A stretch of DNA of 64,000 bases from Isoetes taiwanensis (GCA_021234155.1 JAJEKV010000260.1:124001-188000); one strand, 5' to 3'; positions 1 through 11,159 are shown, numbered from the stretch's first letter. Notes: a model not told the origin generated them from the sequence alone. Numbers and translations are program-made.

Positions 1-95
1 TCTTCAAGCAAAGAAAACAGAAATGGCGCCGTAAACTATGACATCGGCTATGGCAAAAGGAAAAACATAGCAAGATTCTTCAAAAACAGAGCAAG

Positions 96-187
96 ATTCT
101 TCAAAAAACTCGTCCAAATGCTTTCAAACTTTGTCACAATCATCCTAACACTTAGATGGCGCCACCGGAAGCAACAACGGCGATGGC
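96..187 (+). repeat. Left copy of ~92-bp direct repeat flanking LINE-1
   Basis: This stretch recurs at 8336-8426 with about four mismatches and one single-base indel. The right copy begins directly after the (TATTC)n tail of the LINE. That is the position expected of a target-site duplication, although 92 bp is long for one. Both copies contain ATGGCGCCACCGGAAGCAAC. Sequence outside the two copies differs. Confidence 0.75.
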
Positions 188-195
188 AGAAGGAA

Positions 196-310
196 AAAAG
201 AGCAAGAAAAAAATGGCGATGGCGATGGCGATAGCGATGGAGGCGATGGGGATGGCGATGGAGGCGATGGAGGCGACTATGGCAGATGCTGGAGACTGAT
301 GGCGACGATG
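196..310. repeat. GATGGC/GAGGCGAT simple-sequence tract
   Basis: Purine-rich low-complexity DNA built on GATGGC and GGAGGC units. It is open in several frames only because of its composition and is not taken as coding. Confidence 0.8.
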
Positions 311-1209
311 GAGGCGGAAACCAAGTAGGTGCATTATCTCAAATCAAATATAGTTAAAAACGTGCTTAGTCTAAGTGGATCATAGATGGATTATATTATA
401 TTATAGATAGCTTAGTTTAGATAAGTCAATCGTGCCCGACCGGAGACGAACAACAGACTGTCGACGATGAATGTAAGCATCGGAATACCACACCAAAGCA
501 AGCGGATGAATCATTAAGTAATAGTACAGACTGTATACGGCATCAACCAATGATCTCTGGTGAAAGGAGTGTGAGCTAACAGACAGGGAAACAGCAGGGA
601 AAGAAGCTCCCGGATATGGCGACGGGTAACTCAAATTCTAATTCAAATTTTATTCAAATTTTTTCAAATTTGTATAACGTTAGGAAAAGAAACGAATAGG
701 AAGGAAAAATAAAAATAAAAGAAAAGAAAAACAAAAGAGGGAGGACGGGCGGACGACGCATAAAATAAAATAAATTGAATATCACTAATCTATAATCAGT
801 GTAAAATTAAAGAGAACGGACTACGTGGCAAACGGACGATAACGGAAGCAGATCGAACGGCTACAGGGTATGGAACACATGGCATCACGGCATAGAGCGT
901 GAATAGATAATAAACAAAGAATAATAAGAATAATGAAAAAATTTAGAAAATTTAGAATAAATATGCATGAACTCAACACGAACGACCATCGTTATAATCA
1001 TGACATCTAGGCTAGGTGTAATAATGAAATAATGAAAATATATAGAAAAGGACGATATTTACGTGTGTCAGACAAGTAACAAGGAGGCAGACGGCGAATA
1101 TTCGCGTACGAAAATTCGGAGAGACAAGATAGGACAAGACAAGCATTAAGAGTAGACGGTAGTATTGAATGGCGGGAATTCAGACAGACTTTCGTAACCC
1201 TAGAAACTA

Positions 1210-1216
1210 TATAAAA
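1210..1216 (+). promoter_or_regulatory. TATA box ahead of the Cys-rich ORF
   Basis: TATAAAA lies about 137 bp upstream of the ATG at 1353. It is followed by a C/T-rich leader, the usual arrangement of a plant RNA polymerase II promoter. If the LINE-1 boundaries are right, this is an internal promoter of the element. Confidence 0.45.
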
Positions 1217-1352
1217 CAGTAGATAGACTAATTGTGAGAACAGCGCGCAAGATTTCTCAGCGTTCCGGAATCCCGAGTTCTCAAATTCATACCATCAAGG
1301 AAACGCCAGTGCATCTCCATCTCCGCCTCTGCCACAGCGCAGCTGCTGGAAA

Positions 1353-2015
1353 ATGGATAAGGGAAAGAGGGTAGCAGTCGACAATGTTGGGGAGGAGAAG
1401 AAAATCAGGAAGAGACCCAGATCTGGAGCCCCGGGTAACCTTACGGTGCCCTTTAATCCGGACCTCGAGGAGCTCAACTCGTGGTGTATCTGTGAACCGA
1501 AGTGTCGGTGTTTAGGTCGGGGACTGCCGTCGTGCATTAACTGCGGGCGAGTGCACTGCTTATTCTGCGACAGAATCCACCATGCTCAGGATATGCAGGA
1601 TCATGGCTACACTTTAGGGTTACTGGATGTGCTTGGGGTACTAGGCGACAAAAACGATTCAATAAGGCGCCAGGATCTGGATAGAACTATGCAGTGTTTT
1701 AATCGTCTGCAGATTCATGCGGCAATACAACGGTCGCCAAGATATCAGCACAACCTTACAATCTGCGATCTCGGAAAGGTTTGTATATATTGTTGTGAGA
1801 AGAATCCTGTGGATTTCGTGTGCCGAGCATATGTTGGGAGAAACTTGGAAAAGGTTAGGAAGATCGGAGAGCCGTCGGCAGAAAAAAGAGGCCAAAGAAT
1901 TGAACATGCAGGGTGGGGAAGGGGCAGCAATGGAGGAGAAGGATGGGCGGCATGTAATCTCTTTTGCTTGTTTTCCGTTTTTACTTTTTCTTTTACCTTC
2001 TTCGTTCTTTTATGA
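1353..2015 (+). CDS. Cys-rich (zinc-binding-like) protein, possibly a LINE accessory ORF
   Basis: A 220-residue open frame with a basic N-terminus (KGKRVAVD, KKIRKRPRS). At residues ~47-77 it has a dense Cys/His cluster of the form CxC-x3-CxC-x7-C-x2-C-x4-C-x2-C-x4-HH, seen as WCICEPKCRC, then CINCGRVHCLFC and DRIHH. A second group, CIYCCEKNPVDFVC, lies near residues 144-157. The spacing suggests metal binding. The last ~50 residues look like run-on into non-coding DNA, so the true end or a splice site may be near 1850. I do not recognise the family. It lies between a TATA box and the L1-type ORF1, inside the direct repeats that bound LINE-1, so it may be an upstream ORF of that element. It could equally be a host gene fragment. 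Confidence 0.45.
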   Translation: MDKGKRVAVDNVGEEKKIRKRPRSGAPGNLTVPFNPDLEELNSWCICEPKCRCLGRGLPSCINCGRVHCLFCDRIHHAQDMQDHGYTLGLLDVLGVLGDKNDSIRRQDLDRTMQCFNRLQIHAAIQRSPRYQHNLTICDLGKVCIYCCEKNPVDFVCRAYVGRNLEKVRKIGEPSAEKRGQRIEHAGWGRGSNGGEGWAACNLFCLFSVFTFSFTFFVLL

Positions 2016-2803
2016 TTCCAGTTTGCCAGGTAAGATGTATCAGCAAAATGCTGTATGAAAAATGTTTGAATGATACGGGGAAACCCAGAAATAGCAGGAA
2101 CAAATTATGCCTGACAGACTTGCTTGGTAGCTGAATGCATAGCAGAGTTATGCAGAATTAGACATAGCCGAAAGCCTGAACATGTTCTCAATGATATATG
2201 CTTAAGTATGTAATATCTCTGTATGGAGAAATTTTTGAATGAAGGAAATATGGAGTAATAGTTGTCAATGGTAAAGCGGCCTCAATAAAATAAAATTTGA
2301 AGTAATATCTATTACTGGTAAAATAGCTCCATTGTATATTCTTAAAAATTGCCTTCGTGATGAAATGATTCCGATCCATAGTATTATATCCCACGGAGAC
2401 AATGCACGAATATATGGGAAATTATGGAAATTATGGACTCTAACAATATAGAACGTAATAGGGATTATTGAAGAATTATTGAGGGAGTATAATGCTGATA
2501 AGTTACACCAGCGGATGTATATACAAGGTAGGAAGCATTACAGGCGACGCCGGGTTACATTGGGCAATAGAACAGAAAAGATACCATGCAAAATTAGACA
2601 AAAAGGGACCATATCGTGGGAGATATCGACTCAGAACGAAAAGGGTGGCGAACACATTGAAACAAAGGAAAATACAAGATGAGGGGCGACAGATAAGTGA
2701 TAGATAGGAAAGGAACAAGAATAATTTGCCATGCAGAACAAGCCTCGTAAAGATACAAGTAGGATGGGATCGTTGAAGGTACACACAGAGAACAAAAGAA
2801 CTT

Positions 2804-3290
2804 CAGAGTAAAAGGCGGACGGGGCAAGCTACGGGACAGAGAGGCTATACCTCCGCCGTACACCAGGATAGCGAGGGCTAGACCCACCAACTGGTAACCC
2901 GGACCACCAAAAACTCATTAGCACCTGGAGAACGGCATATGACTTTTTCAGCGGGGTATGAAGAATACCTCATTTACCGATTTCTGTCAACACAGAGTAA
3001 AAGGTGGACGGGGGCAAGTTATGGGACAGTGAGGCCAAGCCTCCGCCGTACACCAGTATAGCGAGGGCTGGACCCACCAACTGGTAACCCGGACCACTAA
3101 AAACTCACTATGATATAATATCTGTGAACAACATATGACTTCTAGCGAGGTATGAAGAATACCTCAGATGACGAAATTGCCGGCACTATGTATTGGGGGA
3201 AATTATGGACAGTGGGGTTTTACCCCTCGCCACAGACCAAGGAGCGTGGGCACGGCCCCCCTCTGGTTACATGATTCCAGCTCACCAAAA
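2804..3290 (+). repeat. Three ~190-bp diverged tandem repeats in LINE-1 5' region
   Basis: Unit 1 starts at about 2804 and unit 2 at about 2993. A more diverged third unit starts at about 3190. Shared blocks include CCTCCGCCGTACACCAG, ACTGGTAACCCGGACCAC and TATGAAGAATACCTCA. Tandem 5' units of this kind are known in the promoter regions of some LINEs. That this array acts as one is inference from its position upstream of ORF1. Confidence 0.75.
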
Positions 3291-3920
3291 TGACACATGC
3301 ACAGAAATACAGGAATACAGAACTACAAAAGATGCAGATACAGAAGTTCAGAACGGACGAAATACCAACGTAATCAATGCAGACAAGCATATACCCAACC
3401 GCCACCGAAAAACCCGAAAGGATCAACCTTTGGGCAATGCATCTAAAAGGAGTTGAATGACAATAAAAAGAGACGGACGGAATTAATTATGGCCTTTTGA
3501 ATTTTAAATTTTGAATTTCAAATTAGAACGGTAATTATGAATAAAAATACCGTTTAGAAGCAGGAAATATATAGTCTTAGGGAGAGACGACGGCTATCTT
3601 ACAAGCGAGAGTCTATACGGCCGACCGCCTAGAGCCACCACGAGTTTCTCCGCACGTAATTCTCTTGCAAACGGAGAGCGATGGCCGACGGTATCAACAA
3701 AGAGCCGCCAGAGGAGATCGGATGCGCGAGAGCCCCCGGTGGAGCCAACAGGACCTTAGGGACTTCCCGCACGGATGGATAAGCGGCTAGAATCAAAGAT
3801 CTCGAACTTGGATGCACTCAACGATTGGTCTGAAAACGCAACAAAGAACAAAATAGCCATCACTAGCATGGACGGAGAGTAGGAGGGTGGAGAAGATGAA
3901 CGAGGAAATGCACAGTGAGA

Positions 3921-4631
3921 ATGGACGAGATCGAAGAAGAGAAAGCAAAGATCCTGCAAAGGTTGGTTGAATTAGAGAAATCAAATGTTGAGCTGGATGC
4001 ATGGGAGTCATTTGATAGGATAAAGCCACATTTAATGGAATATGAGGAGCAGAATAAAATTAAGCATGATGTTAGGCTAATTGGGATAGCAGAGAGGCCT
4101 AACGAGGATATATATCGAGATTTACCGCAAGTGATAGAGACGGTGTTCAAGGAACATAGGGGCGTCATCGTCAAAGCCCTCCCGACGAGGCCAATGGAGG
4201 GGAGATCGAGGCACATAAACCCGACATTGAGAGACATGGCAACCAAGGAAAGGATCCTACTGGATGGGATCCGATTGAGGAATAGAATCAAAGTACGTGA
4301 GTCATTAACGGTGATGCAGAGACGGGGGGCTACAGGTGGAATTGGCCAAAGCCGTGGAGTGAACCAAGCTGTGGATACAAGCGGGGTCAAGAATGGCAAG
4401 GTCTACATACACAAGAGGGTAAGAGAGCAAGCGACTCAACCAAGCGGGAGCAGCATACCGGGTTGGTGGGGGATAGCAAAATCAACGGAAGCAGAGAAGG
4501 AAAACATACACCCCCTGAAGTCTATACAACAGGGGCTGGAGAACAGACTGCAGGGGGGAGCACTAAGAGCAATCACGGTAGAAGGGAACCAGAACAGAGC
4601 AATAGGAAGAAGCGGAAGCGGGGAAACTTAA
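3921..4631 (+). CDS. LINE-1 ORF1 protein (L1-type RNA-binding/chaperone)
   Basis: An L1-type ORF1 protein would bind the element's RNA and help target-primed reverse transcription. The N-terminus (residues 1-30) is charged and heptad-like (DEIEEEKAKILQRLVELEKS), consistent with a coiled coil. Next comes an RRM-like strand, KHDVRLIGIAERPNED. A basic segment follows, with GRSRHINPTLRDMATKERIL and then LRNRIKVRESL, resembling the C-terminal RNA-binding region of the L1 family. The first ATG in frame is at 3921. The 3' end overlaps the next frame, where the endonuclease starts, as is common in LINEs. No stop breaks it, so it is the best preserved ORF of the element. Confidence 0.72.
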   Translation: MDEIEEEKAKILQRLVELEKSNVELDAWESFDRIKPHLMEYEEQNKIKHDVRLIGIAERPNEDIYRDLPQVIETVFKEHRGVIVKALPTRPMEGRSRHINPTLRDMATKERILLDGIRLRNRIKVRESLTVMQRRGATGGIGQSRGVNQAVDTSGVKNGKVYIHKRVREQATQPSGSSIPGWWGIAKSTEAEKENIHPLKSIQQGLENRLQGGALRAITVEGNQNRAIGRSGSGET

Positions 4632-7140
4632 GAGCGAAGCAACACAAAGTGGTTCGGAGGGCCAACCCCGACAATGAAGACCAGGGGAAGACCAAGGAGA
4701 ACGGGCAATGGTACAGAAAACATGGAGACCCCGAAGGAGCAACCTCGGGGGAAAAGACGCTGACATTATGGTACTGGAACTGTACCGGGTACCCATGGGA
4801 TGATGGAGAAAGACTAGAAGGTGCCCACGGCTGCGACATAATATGCTTGGCGGAGACATGGGAGCATAACGTTAAAAGGCTGCCAGAGGAGAAAGGATAC
4901 CAGCTGTTCACATGCTGGAAAGACAGGGATTTCAAGAAAGGGAGGGGGAGTGCAGGTCTGGCTTGTTATATAAAGAATAGTGCAGCTAACAATGCATGTA
5001 TGTTACATTCAGATATCAATAAAAGATATATGGTTTTGAATATCCAATTGAAAAACAAACAAGAGGTAGTTCTGATAATTACATATTACCCGCCAAACAG
5101 TGATAAGCTAGAATTGCTGGAACTGGGAGAGAATATAACGAAATGGAAGGAGCAGGGACCAATGATTATAGTAGGAGATCTAAATGCCAGAACCAGACAG
5201 GAACAGGCACAAAGTACACACACGGATGAGAAAGATGGTCAGATAGTGTACACGGCGAGGACACAGGAATGGCAGAGGGATACAGAAGATAAGACAGAGG
5301 TCAATGCTAGAGGTGAATTATTGTTGGAAGTCTGACGGCGCAATGGGGATGATCATAGCTAATGGCGAAAAAGTGGAGGGATCGGGAGGTTTTATGAGCC
5401 AAAACACACATGGTAAGAGCATAGTGGATTATATAATTTTGAAATCCACTAAGCAAATAAAAAGATAGAAGGGCTGATGCTACAAGAATGGCCGGGAAAA
5501 GGGAAAGCCATAGATCGATTAAATTAACAATCGAGTGGATGGGACGCCACAAAAAGATACACACGAAAAGAAAGGAGGATAACAAAAGATGGGGTGAGGA
5601 TTCAATTCCGTGGAGAAATACGCGTAAACCTTCACCCAAATGATCAAGGAGGAAATGGGAAAATGGGATTGGGGAAAACACAATGCAAGTGATAATGGGA
5701 ACACCCTAAATGACATCATGGTAAGGGTAGCATCAGATGTGTTTGGGGAAAAGGATCAAAATCGGGAAGAACAGGGCATTGAGCTTAAAGATGGTATGAT
5801 GACGCAGTGTAGAGAACACAAGAGGAAAATAAGAAAACACAGGGAAAGGAGACATAGGGGAAGAAAAGGCAAAGATACATAAGATTCTTCAAGAAGAAAA
5901 GATACAATAACACCTACAAAGACAAAGTGGTACATGGGAAAATTGTTGAAAAAACAGCCCAAGATTTTGGAGAGGATTCAAAAACAAAGGAGGGGGTAGT
6001 AATATGAAAGCAAGGAAACGAACAAGATGGCATTGGAACCGAGGGATGGGAGAGTTACCCGACAAATTATATAAGGAGGGGCACCTCCCGGTACCAATAC
6101 CAATAAAGATGACCGGACAAACCATGCTTCAACATGCTAGAAGTAATGCTAGCCCTAAACAGATGGCTAATCATAAAGCACCTGGGATCTATACTGGCCC
6201 GACCGTGGAACTGGCTGAAGTGTCGAGACGAAATTGGCGATGTTGTTACGACATTTTCAATGGCATCATACATACAGGACTCCCGCGGATGGACATACAA
6301 GAGAGTCATACCCCTACATAAGGAGTGAAATAGAAAAGATCCAGGGAACTATAGGACGATGATGGTAAGCTCGATTTTCGCAAAAAATGGTTTGGAAAGG
6401 TATTGGATAACAAACTAAAAGAAATGGGCGTAAGAAGGAAATATGAGAGCACAAGGGCAAAAGGTGGTTCAGACCGAGCACTCAACCACGATCATCTCGT
6501 GACCCTTCCTGGATATTAATAGAGCGGAGAACAAAGGGCGGGGAAGAAAAATAATCCGCTGATTTGTAGATTTCGTAGAAAAGCGCTTGATCTGATCCCA
6601 AGAGAGAAGCCGCTAAAAAGACCGATGGACATGCAAGCCCCGAGAAATATGGTAGGATCGATCGCAAGACCGCACCACAAGGTGTATGCTAAGATGGAAC
6701 AGGAAGGGCGTACCGATAATCGGACACCGGTGTAAAGAGGGGCTGCCCGTTATCCCCAACTCGCTGTTTGGAATATACATAGATGCATTACAGGGGATAC
6801 ATAGCGAGCGGCACAGGGGGAAAGTATGCCCCCCACACCAGGAGACACTAAGGTACGGGATAATGCTATATGCGGATGATCTCAGTATGATGGCAACAAA
6901 AACAAAGGAATGCAACGCAGATTGCTTAAAATTCTAGAACAATTGCAGGAGGATGCTGTATTGACAATGAATCTAGCAAAAACTAAGATAGTCATCTTTG
7001 GACATAAGAACAGAGGCATAAACCTTTCGGATATAAAGATAAAAGAGATAGAGGAAGCAATGTAATACATGATATCTAGGTTATGCGACGCGCATGGCAC
7101 GCGGGAAATGGGCCAAAGGAGCTAACGCTTGATTTCAATC
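4463..7140 (+). pseudogene. LINE-1 ORF2 (endonuclease-reverse transcriptase), broken
   Basis: The endonuclease part is nearly intact to 5335: LTLWYWNCTG, ICLAETWE, GLACYIKN, ITYYPPNSD and the catalytic-type block MIIVGDLNART. A frame change follows, then GKSIVDYIILK near 5410-5450, the usual C-terminal endonuclease motif. Downstream the frame shifts repeatedly. Recognisable pieces are NHKAPG (about 6172), RVIPLHKE (about 6306), a GCPL-type block with SLFGIYIDAL (about 6740) and the catalytic LYADDLSMM with YADD at 6869-6880. Then comes LAKTKIVIFG at about 6975. The order matches L1-clade ORF2. The many indels show that it is not functional. Sequence from 7140 to 8290 belongs to the same element by position but gives no clear protein. 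Confidence 0.88.
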
Positions 7141-8292
7141 AGCTATAGGAAGCTACTTTAACATAAAAACTTCTGAATGTGTAAGTAGAATAACCCGATT
7201 GGGACATCAAATGTTACCTATTCGGCAGCCGATAGCCACCACTTTCGGTTGTGGAGCAAAAGCATGGGGACCGTGTTTAACAGAAAAGAAACCGAAAAGC
7301 GTGAAGGAATTCCCAGGCAATGGCACGCATTGTGAATTGTGGTAAGGGACAAACACGCCACCGACAATCATGGTCCCCTAAACAAAAAAAAACCGATGGA
7401 AGTGAGAGCATGGGAGAGAACCATAAGGTACCCGCCAGAGACAACGGGGAGACATACAAAAGGGAAATCGCCCAAAGATTGCAATCACCGATCAGCAAAA
7501 TCACACATCCTCGAAAGCATTGGATGGTTTAGAGAGGTGGCAACATGGACCGCATGATGGGATTAAACCCGAAAGTGACCTAATAGAAGAGGGGCAGTGA
7601 ATGAGGAGGGGCGTATATAGCGACAAGAGCATGGTCGCGAAAGACATACAGACCCAAGATGACCGCTCGTATACAAGTTTTTAATCCGAGATCAACAAAT
7701 AGGACACCGGATATATACCGGATAACATATTGGGGAAAAAATGTAAGGGACATACCGCGATTCGATGGATGGGAAGTCATGATCTAAGAATCGAAAAAGA
7801 CAGGTGGAGAGGGGTAGACAAGGAGGATAGGATATGCAGAACGGGTGGACGGGGAAATAGAGGATGAGAACCATATGATTAATGACCGCCTCGATCTACT
7901 CGAGACATCGGGACAGATATAGAAATATAAGGTGGGGAAACCATTCACGGCCGATGAAGATGACGTAATCATTACGGATTTGGCGACGCGATCCAAAGAA
8001 TGTCACCGCATACGAGAAGTACACAAAGTGAAAGAGGGCTTTAATATGATTCAGACAAAACGGGTCATATAGCCCCACACAAATTGCTCACCTAAAAGTC
8101 GATTGATAACGACAAGATCACCGCACTCGCGACCAAGAAGCCGAGGTAAAGCGGGATGCCTGGGTATTAAAAGAAAAAGTCACCTTCTAAATGGCTACAT
8201 TATAACAAACGTGATGTGCTAGTAGCACCCTTTAGGGAGGCTCGCCCATGCTACACAAGTCCAGGGGCCTTACGGCACAAGGGACATTAATG

Positions 8293-8335
8293 TATTCTAT
8301 TCTATTCTATTCTATTCTATTCTATTCTATTCTAT
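8293..8335 (+). repeat. (TATTC)n 3' tail of LINE-1
   Basis: About eight perfect TATTC units at the end of the LINE, directly before the right-hand direct repeat. Short tandem tails replace poly-A in several LINE lineages. Confidence 0.9.
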
Positions 8336-8426
8336 ATTCTTCAAAAACTCGTCCAAATCCTCTAAAACTTTGTCCCAATCATCCTAACACTTAGATGGCG
8401 CCACCGGAAGCAACAACGGCGATGGC
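8336..8426 (+). repeat. Right copy of ~92-bp direct repeat flanking LINE-1
   Basis: Matches 96-187 at about 95% identity. It begins at the base after the LINE tail and ends in GATGGC. Beyond it the sequence diverges from that after the left copy. Confidence 0.75.
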
Positions 8427-8922
8427 GCCACCGCAAACAGGAAGAGCCAACCAAGAACATAGACGCAATGGGAACAGAGGAAAAAAAAAGAGGAAAAAAA
8501 ATGACAGATTAAAGCCTAACCAAACTTCACGTTTGGGTAATGTCACTTTAGGTGACATTCCCCTATACAACTCGGACCACAGGCTTGAACCCAAACATGA
8601 ATCTAAGGAGTCAAAACCCATCTGAGAATAACGCTGTTGCACTTCCATATCACAAGACACAAGAATATGGACCACGACAGAAGGATATGGAGCTGTGGCA
8701 AAGGAAAATTGCTCCAGATCTATAAAAAGAAGCAACTGGAGCTCGAATGCGAAATGAAGAAGGGAGAAAGAAAAAGACGAGACGGGCTATGGAGCTTGAT
8801 CCGACATAACAGTTGAAAATCTTGGGCTTCACCTCTTGCCGGTTAGGCGGTTCAACTATGAGCTACCCACAATGCACGTGACCGCCAGTTTACCGGCAAC
8901 AATGGGTTTTGAGCAGTCACCA

Positions 8923-8962
8923 GCATATCCTAGGTATATTCCAGCATATACCTAAGATATGC
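8923..8962. repeat. Hairpin, 16-bp stem
   Basis: GCATATCCTAGGTATA and TATACCTAAGATATGC pair at 15 of 16 positions around an 8-base loop. A related hairpin with the same core lies at 26950-26991, and similar sequence flanks both. This points to a small dispersed element. Confidence 0.75.
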
Positions 8963-9477
8963 CACAAACCCATATAAACAAGGGTTTGCCCCCCTAGGGG
9001 CAACCCAAAAAATGAGTTCTTTAGCGACATCTATAACTGGTGCATAGGCGAGCTTCATTTTATGTGAAATACATATATACTACTCTATTTTTATGCTTTT
9101 GGACTACATGTTTATTATTTGAATATTTTGTTCTTATTGTAGATACTTGTCATGCTTCAAGCCACATCAAAATTTGGTACTTACATAGATGGTAATTGTT
9201 GTTTGGATCAAAATAAAAATGAAAATTTTCTCATTTTAATGAAAACTATCGAGATGACTTGTAAATGTTCTTATAAGCAATATAGAGGTATAGAGCATGG
9301 GTTGTATAGAGCATGGTTAGGAGATCAACAACTAGGAACATCTAATTGTGCTGCTTTTTCTGAGATTGGAAGAGATTGTATAATGTAAAATGAAAGAGGC
9401 AATTTGTCTATGACTGTTATGCTTATCCATTACACGACAATTTTATCACCATGTTGAAATATGTTTCTGAGCATGTT

Positions 9478-9603
9478 TGACATTTATCTGTTGTGATCTT
9501 AAATTCTACAATTATTTCTTTTAGCATTGGTAAACGTGGTTGACATTTCTCTGTTTTGATCTTAAATTCTACAATTATTTTTTTCGTGTTGGTAAACGTG
9601 GTT
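9478..9603 (+). repeat. Tandem duplication, ~63-bp unit
   Basis: Two units start at 9478 and 9541. They share GATCTTAAATTCTACAATTA and TTGGTAAACGTGGTT. A shortened third echo (TTGGTAAACATG) follows near 9620. Confidence 0.8.
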
Positions 9604-9819
9604 CTATACTGCTTTTGGTCTTGGTAAACATGATTTTATACCTTCATTAAAAGTAGTTTCACCATTTCACATAAACATTGAAACACCTCAATATTTACAA
9701 CCAACAATAAATCTCCCGTAGTCTAGCATGGCCACCCTTCTCAAGTACTACCATTATTTACAACATTTACAAGTTGAAAATTCTAATACGCACTTGGTTA
9801 ATCTGTGTTTCATTGAGAG

Positions 9820-9965
9820 TTGACAGGTTCCCAATGTTAGCCCAGCAACGCGGGGCTTGGTTTGCTATGAAGAGAGAGTATAGAGATAAAATAGAAAGAG
9901 AATACACAAGTTTGTTGACAAGCGTCCAACCTTAGCCCAACAATGTTGGGCTTGGTTTACTGGTT
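9820..9965 (+). repeat. Tandem duplication with AGCCCAACA palindrome
   Basis: Blocks at about 9822-9866 and 9918-9965 share TTAGCCCARCAA and GGGCTTGGTTT. In the second block AGCCCAACAATGTTGGGCT is a near-perfect palindrome. Confidence 0.65.
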
Positions 9966-9980
9966 CGAACCGTAATGGAA

Positions 9981-10110
9981 AACTTAATATCCTCTTTTGC
10001 TGATCACACGAATCTAAAGGCAAATTTCTGTGGTAGAAAGGATGCAAACTTAATATCCTCTTTTGCTGATCACATGAATCTAAAATCAAATTTCTATGGT
10101 AGGAAGAGCG
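9981..10110 (+). repeat. Tandem duplication, 66-bp unit
   Basis: Units start at 9981 and 10047. They share AACTTAATATCCTCTTTTGC and TGATCACAYGAATCTAAA. Confidence 0.88.
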
Positions 10111-10198
10111 GCTATATTTCTGGAATCAGGAAAGACGTCATATTGTCTGTAGCATGGATGCTTAGATTTTTCGAAGTCATCTTCATGCCATTTATTCA

Positions 10199-10315
10199 AT
10201 TTGAAAGAGGCTCAACCGCCATATATTATGAATGGATGAGGTTGACCAAAGTGTTAAACTGAAAAAGGCTCAACTGCCATGTATTATGGACGGAGAAGAT
10301 TGATTAAAAAAGGTT
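10199..10315 (+). repeat. Tandem duplication, ~62-bp unit
   Basis: Two diverged units carry GGCTCAACYGCCATRTATTATG, followed by GGATGAGGTTGA or GGAGAAGATTGA. Confidence 0.65.
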
Positions 10316-11143
10316 GTCTCTCAAACGTCCTACATTGGGGTCGATGAGGTGGATTGATGGTAAAAAATGGTGGTCTTTCGAACAAGATCAAGCTTGACTG
10401 AAGATTGTTGAAAAGAGCCTACGCACGCCAACATCTGTTGGTGCAAGGGTGCAAAGAACATCGTATAAAATGTAGCAAAAGATGAGGCGTCCCCCAACAT
10501 GTCCCAAAAATATATGCAAAATGCTGCGCCAAAAGTGGATTGAAGGTTGTGCTCGAATTCACGCTCTAATGGGTCGTGACAAGTTTGATGAACTCACATT
10601 GTTGGGCCATGATTTTGTTGCAAAAGAAAATAATGCTGACGGACTCATGGGTTGGTGAAAATTGTACCTTCAAAGGCATAAGGTTAAATGCCTCAAAAAA
10701 ATCGATAAAGATAAGAAGTCAACATTAAAAAACCCATTGTTGAAGAATGGCCTTAACATGCTATTTGGCCATGTAAGGTCTATGGATGAAAGGGTGGAAG
10801 ACAAAAACTCATCTTCACGTCAATGGTTGCAAAAGCACACTATGTAAGACTTGATGGTTGGTATCACAAAAAACCTATTCAAGGGAAGAGGAGGTGGAAA
10901 ATACCAAAGGTTGTTGCCCATCTTGAATGGCAAAGTTCCAAAATTGCTCTATGCAAAGTTACCATGAAAGACCCACGCCAACTTTTGCCAACTTTTGCAT
11001 GTCATCCAATAATTTTTTCAAGTCATGCCGTCAAGGGCCATGGTCTTGTGTTTTGAAAAAGATATTTTCTTCATGGAAGAGAATAAGATGATGTATCATG
11101 GCATAAATGACGCATTTTTCTAAAAAAAAAAACCCCTCGTGTG

Positions 11144-11159
11144 AAAAAGTCACGGTAGC
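11144..11159 (+). repeat. Left target-site duplication of LINE-2
   Basis: AAAAAGTCACGGTAGC matches AAAAAGTCACGGTGGC at 23165-23180 (15 of 16). The right copy directly follows the poly-A tail, as expected for target-primed insertion. Confidence 0.85.

Larger units (their letters stand above)
188..8335 (+). mobile_element. LINE-1: long LINE with L1-type ORF1 and broken ORF2
   Basis: A non-LTR retrotransposon inferred from the order ORF1-like protein (3921-4631), apurinic-type endonuclease (from about 4750), reverse transcriptase with YADD (6869-6880) and a (TATTC)n 3' tail (8293-8335). Direct repeats of about 92 bp flank the whole block, which suggests that the element starts near 188 and is about 8.1 kb long. 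The first 3.7 kb would then be a 5' region holding a Cys-rich ORF and tandem repeats. ORF2 is broken by many indels and stops, so this copy is dead. The 5' limit rests only on the direct repeat. The protein-coding part is secure; the 188-3900 part could instead be older unrelated DNA. Confidence 0.7.
8427..11143. other. Intergenic DNA without a recognisable gene
   Basis: I see short open frames (for example 9152-9388 and 10662-10847) but none with a motif, splice context or family resemblance. The stretch is marked by four separate local tandem duplications and a hairpin, listed separately. A poly-A tract (11122-11132) lies just upstream of the LINE-2 insertion site. Confidence 0.6.

Noticed and set aside
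152-334. A minus-strand frame of Ala/Ile/Ser repeats
   Set aside because: Translation of the GATGGC simple repeat only.
1353-2015. ASC-1/TRIP4-type zinc finger
   Set aside because: The Cys spacing was compared with the zf-C2HC5 pattern and does not fit well. The rest of the protein shows no resemblance.
96-8426. The 92-bp direct repeats as LTRs
   Set aside because: Far too short, no primer-binding site next to the left copy, and the enclosed genes are of LINE type with a simple-repeat tail.
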